Shown here piece by piece: positions 59,365 to 64,000 of a stretch of DNA of 64,000 nucleotides (positions within the stretch are counted from its first letter, which is position 1; every line of letters starts with the position of its first letter). The stretch spans positions 103,279,845-103,343,844 of the forward strand of contig NC_080671.1 in NCBI RefSeq assembly GCF_030247195.1, in the 5' to 3' direction. This stretch comes from Topomyia yanbarensis (taxonomy: Eukaryota; Arthropoda; Insecta; Diptera; Culicidae). Under the pieces are notes generated by a model. It ran no database searches. It worked only from the letters and a program-made list of their open reading frames with translations, and was not told the DNA's origin. A program made the translations under genes and the position numbers.

Positions 59365-59465
59365 GGAATTCCCCTCAAATTCCTGCTTTAGTTGGAAATC
59401 CAAACTGTATTGATGATCCTTCTAGGTATTTTCAACATCAGAAAAATCCCATGCGCGATGATAAC
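59365..59465. promoter_or_regulatory. kappaB-like and GATA-like sites upstream of the Gly-rich gene
   Basis: GGAATTCCCC (59365-59374) matches GGGRNNYYCC on the minus strand. GAAAAATCCC (59441-59450) matches the insect kappaB consensus GGGRNYYYYY on the minus strand. A GATAA motif follows about 10 nt later. They lie 200-280 bp before the TATA box. Such degenerate motifs also occur by chance. Confidence 0.35.
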
Positions 59466-59647
59466 CGATTTCAACTGGAAGCAATGCATTTGCCACCATG
59501 AGGAAGGTACCTACTCGTAAACCATTTGTTTTGAAACGTAAAATGCTAAACAACGAACGCGTTCAAATGCCAGTGCCATTGATAAGACGGACTTTCACAC
59601 ACATCTTAATAATAATGATTAACTACATAGTCGTTCCAATCACATGG

Positions 59648-59655
59648 TATAAAAG
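59648..59655 (+). promoter_or_regulatory. TATA box of the Gly-rich gene
   Basis: TATAAAAG lies about 78 nt upstream of the chosen ATG. An initiator-like ATCAGA at about 59679-59684 sits at the right distance, giving a 5' UTR of about 45 nt. Confidence 0.75.
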
Positions 59656-59725
59656 CTCGTTCCTTACCAACCCGATGCATCAGAATCCTTTCAACTTTAC
59701 TCATCAGTGCAACAGTACAAAAATA

Positions 59726-60121
59726 ATGAAGTCACTTGTTTGTTTGGCTTTTGTAGTGAGCATCCTAGCTGTCGTTAGTTGTGCTCCGTCGTATGGTTTC
59801 GGCGGTTCCGGATCGGCTGCCAACGCTGGTGCCCAATCGTTTAATCATAACATGGTTGGAGGACATGGCCACGGTCACGGCCAAGGTCACGGACACTTCG
59901 GTGGTGGCGGAATGTCCGGTTCAGCGGCCAGTGCTGGATCACAGTCGTTTACTCAAGGGGGCTTCGGGCCCCACGGTGGGCATGGTGGTGGTGCAATGAG
60001 CGGATCGGCGGCACATGCTGACTCACATAGTTTCAGCCATGGAGGAGGTGGCTTTGGACCGGGATCCGGAAGCATGAGTGGATCGGCGGCCAACGCGGGA
60101 TCACACACGTTTAGCGGGTAA
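59726..60121 (+). CDS. secreted Gly/Ser/His-rich repeat protein, 131 aa
   Basis: The protein begins with a signal peptide (hydrophobic residues 4-18, likely cleavage near C19/A20). The mature part has four diverged repeats of the form SGSAAxAxSxSF at residues 28-39, 64-75, 92-103 and 118-129. These are separated by Gly/His-rich linkers, including an HGHGHGQGHGH run at 47-57 that could bind metal. The frame is open upstream to an ATG at 59498, but the internal ATG is chosen because it directly precedes the signal peptide, has an A-rich insect-type start context, and lies downstream of a TATA box. It is a single-exon gene with a 3' poly(A) signal. Candidate roles are glycine-rich antimicrobial (attacin/holotricin-like), silk, eggshell or cuticle protein. 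None can be fixed from sequence. Confidence 0.82.
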   Translation: MKSLVCLAFVVSILAVVSCAPSYGFGGSGSAANAGAQSFNHNMVGGHGHGHGQGHGHFGGGGMSGSAASAGSQSFTQGGFGPHGGHGGGAMSGSAAHADSHSFSHGGGGFGPGSGSMSGSAANAGSHTFSG

Positions 60122-60304
60122 TGGCGCATTACGTATGTGTTTGTTGAAGTGTATTCATCCGATTCGGATCGGGAAAATAGCGAAAAAGTCGTTGTCTAGT
60201 TAAGTTTTAAAATGCAAAAACAACCGAAATTCACTTAGGAAACGACCAATGATAACCTTGACTGAAAAATTAGATAGGAAATAATACCAGGCTGCCTATA
60301 ACAG

Positions 60305-60310
60305 AATAAA
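60305..60310 (+). terminator. poly(A) signal of the Gly-rich gene
   Basis: AATAAA lies 184 nt after the stop codon and predicts an mRNA of about 0.65 kb. Confidence 0.6.
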
Positions 60311-60634
60311 ATATATTTTATACTAAGATAAACACAATCGATTGTATTTTTGCCCCATTAGTAGGAATTTTCCGTTTTTTCAGGTAATCATTGAAAATAT
60401 TCAAGCTTCGTTGCAGTCGGCTGCAGTTAATTCGAAGACTCCTACCTGTGGCAGAGATGCTCACAGAAAAGTGACTTTTTTACAGCGCTTGACCCTTGAG
60501 GGACGCCTGCTTTGTCTTATTAAAGTAATTAGTAGCTTATTAGATTTACAATTCTGATAAGATACCTGTAATGTACGATGGGTAAGGATAATTTTTAATT
60601 ACTTTTTTATGTAAATTGGAAAATTGAAATCCCA

Positions 60635-60885
60635 CAGTTTGGAAATTATGCCTTTGTGCCAAACACTGTCGAAAGCTTTTTTGATGTCTTGAACAGCAAC
60701 TCCAGTGGAATATTTGCCTTTACCATGTTAGTTACTCAAACTAGTTAATGAGTAGTTGAATGTCCAATTCGATACCTAAACTGCTGATTTTTTTAAATAA
60801 TTTACGAATAGAAGAAAGTAAACTGATTGGGCGATAGAAATGCTGTTTCTTAGGAACAAAGCCAAAAGAGTAACGAGTTGATCAA
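60635..60885 (-). pseudogene. Jockey-like LINE RT fragment
   Basis: The minus strand in shifting frames gives PKKQHFYRPISLLSSI, a RYRIGHSTTHQL-like block, YSTGVAVQDIKKAFDSVWHK and GIISKLW. These are RT fingers/palm blocks, with the first catalytic Asp present. The fragment is too short and frameshifted to function. Confidence 0.75.
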
Positions 60886-60999
60886 ACCTGACTGGATGTA
60901 GATTAGCTCCTGTCATGTCATCAACCTGGTTGCTGCGGGCATCCTTGCCTACCGTGGTTCGAAAACCCACTGACTACATGCAAATCAGCTATCTTTCAC

Positions 61000-62060
61000 C
61001 GACAGCCCCCCTCGAGCGCCGTTCTGGTTTTAAATGTTCGTCAAAAAACACTCACGCCTCAAATTTTCCCATTTCCCGCACAGAACACACCCATCATTTT
61101 TATGTTCTTCCGCGTATATGTATGTAATAAAAGAATCACTCGAATGAAGTGGCGTGGGTCGCACAAACAAGCCTAGATACACAACGATCAGTGACGCCGG
61201 CGAGGATGGGTTCGCCCTCCAGCCGGGTTCTCATTATACCATCCCATCCAAACCGAATGAAACGAAGCAGAACCCGGCAGAACGGAGGTAACGCGACCGC
61301 CGTAAGTACACAGCAAGCTCGCAGGCAGAACAGGCCAATCCTCGTTTCGTCGTCGGGGCGGAGAGAGAGTGAGAAATCGACTCAGTCTATCTTTAGGTAA
61401 CCACGCCGTTTCGAACAGGACCGCAGCACCAGCAGCTGGCAGCTCGGCTGCTGTTCGTCAGTTTGCACGCTGCTTTCGGTTGTCGTTTCATTTTATGGGT
61501 GGAAGGCGGTGCCGCACACAGCTGATAGAGCATTCGTTGTGTACAATTAAGTGCACTGCGGGAAAAGTCGTCGTAATATTTGCTGATGGTAGAGAAAAAT
61601 ATTTACCAGTTATTTTCTACAGTCCCGTTGATTCGACATGGTATGATATAAAACTCGATAAAAGTTTTTCGGTTGCCAACTGCCGCAAACGATGAACCCA
61701 CCGGAAGGGGGTAGTCGTGCGGATCGAAGGCCATACCCCTATTGTCATCGGTGCGCGGCTTGGAAGCGTGTGTGAGCGTGGCTTTCCAATGCTCGTGGGC
61801 TGAGAAACGGGGCGGACCAGGGAGGGATTTTCATGCTTGCTGCGCTCGGCCTGACGTGAGCCACGCGACTTTCGGCCGACGCCGGTCGGCGGTGCTTGGA
61901 GTGATTAAAATATGTGGGCGTGTATGGGATTCGGAAATGATTGAATTGAGGCAGTCCCACCTGACTTCTGGCGGGAACAGGAGCGCAGCAATACGAAGCG
62001 TCACGATCGGTTTCGATGGCAGGCGGTTTTGTGCAGTTCGTGCGGTAATCGAAGAGTGAT
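61000..62060. promoter_or_regulatory. GC-rich stretch, possible promoter/5' region of an unseen gene
   Basis: GC- and CpG-rich relative to its neighbours, with open frames on both strands but no domain. A TATAAAA lies at 61647-61653 and an ATG follows at 61693 (28 codons). Coding exons, if any, would lie outside the window or are not recognisable. Confidence 0.25.
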
Positions 62061-63120
62061 ATATAATGTGAAGCGGTCAAAATGAAATGATAATTTAGGG
62101 ACACATAGACAGCCGGTATACACATATTTGCCCCACGCTCTATGGGACTCTCTAATACATGGGACAAATAAGCGTATAACGGCAGTAGTGCGATTATCCC
62201 AATATAGCCATGTTTATATTGGTACAATACTAATTTTAATCAAGACAGCGCTTGACATGGTGTTGAGAGAATTGAGGCGCTTGATTCGAACGATTGCTTT
62301 GTTCAAACATGAAGACGGTAAATTATTGTTTTTTTTCTGAATTAGTTATGAAATATACGGTTCGAATTCGTCTCATCAGAACCCGACACCAACTTAGTGC
62401 CAAGACTAAGCTAGCGCCGGAATGATGTTAGCTTCAAAAACGGAAACACGTGATTTTTCTGCTAGGGGGTGTCTCGTTGTTTTCTGTAGCTTGTTGCGGA
62501 GGTTTTGGTAGATTTTTGAAAAGCACCTAATATCCGTTGCCATGATGTCTTTCGATCAGAGTCGACTTTTTTTGTTTTAACAGGTAGGGTGATGAGCCTA
62601 CTTTCACCCTATTATGCAACGATCCGCACTAAAAATTGAATAACCTCAAATTGAAGTGATGTTGTCAATATCCTTTCACACAATAAAGAATCAGTAAACT
62701 ATTTCGTACACCTTTATATATTACATAATTAACAAACATCACGCAATATTTAGTATAAATGACAATAAATTTTCTTTTCTGTGTACCTATTCTGACTGCA
62801 TGAATTCAATTATCGTCACATTTGTGTTCATATTTTCACCACATCGAATAAAGACTTGGTTGGGTCGCACTAAATAATACTTCGTTGCGTCGATTATACC
62901 TAGTATGGACGCATTCGTATGATTTCTAAAAAGAATCTTTCTACTTTTACCACCCCATCAAAACAAACATAAAAATCACACATATTAATAAAGATTAATA
63001 ATAAAATCCACTTGTTTTGAAGTCATGCTGCTTCTTTAGTTAATAACTTTTCTCAGCGAATTTTCACAAACTTATAATGTTCCACGAATGTATTCAGTAG
63101 AAGAATACCTTTAGAAATAT
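62061..63120. repeat. AT-rich flank with a dispersed repeat piece
   Basis: 62365-62430 (CATCAGAACCCGACACCAAC, GACTAAGCTAGCGCCGG) is a diverged relative of the repeats at 7.2, 20, 36 and 48.7 kb. No gene was seen. Confidence 0.5.
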
Positions 63121-63154
63121 ATAGTTTTCTCATGAATTGATTGATGAGGTGATT

Positions 63155-63650
63155 TTTACCTTTCTCATATAAAGAAAGGCTATGCAATCACTGTAAAAAT
63201 CGACTTTTTAACCGAGGCCCGGAGGGCCGAGTGTTATACACCATTCGATTCAGTTCATCGAGATCGGCAAATGTGTGTGTGTGTATGTATGTGTGTGTAT
63301 GTGTGTGTGTCATTTAAACTCACGCAATTTTCTCAGAGATGGCAGAACCGATTTTCGCAAACTTAGTTTCATCTGAAAGGTATAACGCTCCCATAAGCTG
63401 CTATTGAATTTTTAGTTGATCCGACTTCCGGTTCCGGAGTTACGGGTTATGGAGTGCAATCACATAGAAAACTCCGATTCAAACCGATACCGCGATGAAT
63501 GCAAAAACGTGCTCTTATATATACTTACCAAGTGTAATAAGAATGAAAGACATTTCCATAATGTTATATTGTACGAACCAGCTATTAAATCATAGTTTGG
63601 AGAAATGAGAAAGGCACAATTGCACCTCTAGGTGGATTAAAACAGGTTTT
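63155..63650 (+). repeat. Aedes-type dispersed repeat with GT microsatellite
   Basis: It opens with ACCTTTCTCATATAAAGAAA, then GAGGCCCGGAGGGCCGAGTG, and a (GT)n/(TATG) tract at about 63271-63310. It closes with GAGAAAGGCACAATTGCACC and TAGGTGGATTAAAACAGG. I recall this type as very common in Aedes genomes; that is knowledge-based, not checked. Confidence 0.7.
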
Positions 63651-64000
63651 TAAGAATTTATTTTTAATTTTAACTAATTTTCCATACTAATTTCCATATA
63701 AACTTTGAAATTTTTGGAGGGTCTGTAGACACAACCGATCGGTACCAAAAATTTGCACAATTACTAAGAGCCGTAAAAGGAATCAGTAGAGCCTGGTGGA
63801 GCTAAAAGTCAAAAATTGAACCAGTCCAGTGGATAGTGACTATCTACTAGCAGAAAATAATGATTTCTCGTTACGCGAACTAGCTCAAATAAACACAACT
63901 AGTTTACTTTTTCCCTTTTGTATTAACGACTTAGTGTGAGCCAATCTCGGGTCATGGGAGCACCCCCCGTTTTGGCAAATTGCCAAAACCCTTGATTTTC
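63651..64000. other. no gene seen
   Basis: AT-rich end of the window without recognised features. Confidence 0.4.

Noticed and set aside
59498..59725. N-terminal 76-residue extension of the Gly-rich protein
   Set aside because: It crosses the TATA box, is basic with no domain, and would bury the signal peptide. The internal ATG fits promoter and secretion signal.
61369..62227. Open frames of 100-160 codons on both strands
   Set aside because: Overlapping opposite-strand frames in GC-rich DNA, with no recognisable domains or splice support.
1..64000. Endogenous viral element
   Set aside because: I looked for viral polymerase, capsid or glycoprotein-like motifs, since such copies are common in Aedes, and saw none. 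The only polymerase-like domains are LINE reverse transcriptases. A protein search would be decisive.

Overview
The window looks like nuclear DNA of a culicine (Aedes-like) mosquito. It is AT-rich, gene-poor and packed with nested transposable elements. It carries a recognisable SLC17 transporter with short insect-type introns, a LOA-clade LINE resembling the Lian group of Aedes, and at 63.1-63.65 kb a GT-microsatellite repeat that I recall as typical of Aedes genomes. That assignment is knowledge-based; no database was searched.

Only two protein-coding genes are well supported. The first, on the minus strand, is an SLC17/MFS anion (inorganic-phosphate-type) cotransporter. I could assemble it exactly from five exons: 41452-41419, 41354-40540, 40095-39681, 39616-39576 and 17408-17268. 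It has 481 codons plus stop, and every splice phase agrees. Its last intron is about 22.2 kb long and full of mobile elements. The second, on the plus strand at 59726-60121, encodes a 131-residue secreted Gly/Ser/His-rich protein with four diverged repeats, a TATA box, a poly(A) signal and upstream kappaB-like and GATA-like sites.

Inside the 22-kb intron lies a broken processed copy of an SRSF7/9G8/x16-type zinc-knuckle SR splicing factor (25291-24691, minus). It abuts a 225-bp MITE. The same intron holds a degenerate LOA-type LINE (32.4-28.9 kb, minus), a hAT-type element nested in another hAT-type element (32890-35101 and 33689-34579, both with perfect 8-bp target duplications), mariner-like and other inverted-repeat elements, and a tandem array near 38.1-38.6 kb.

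Left of the transporter (1-17 kb) are several foldback or long-inverted-repeat elements. The clearest is a four-layer nest at 2048-6867: foldback element, then a CACTA-like element, which contains an R1-like LINE fragment, which is split by an 873-bp CACT-ended element. A second LINE fragment (7975-9770) is split by a palindromic element, and a 2.5-kb foldback lies at 12711-15242.

Right of the transporter, 42.5-53.7 kb is organised as a roughly 11-kb eroded palindrome. Homologous inverted blocks occur in mirror order, and the two arms have independent later insertions: a solo foldback arm, a 3.0-kb TA-flanked element and a 231-bp MITE whose second copy is at 1451-1681. The rest (53.7-64 kb) is AT-rich low-complexity DNA and repeats, apart from the secreted-protein gene, a small Jockey-like LINE fragment and a GC-rich stretch at 61-62 kb.
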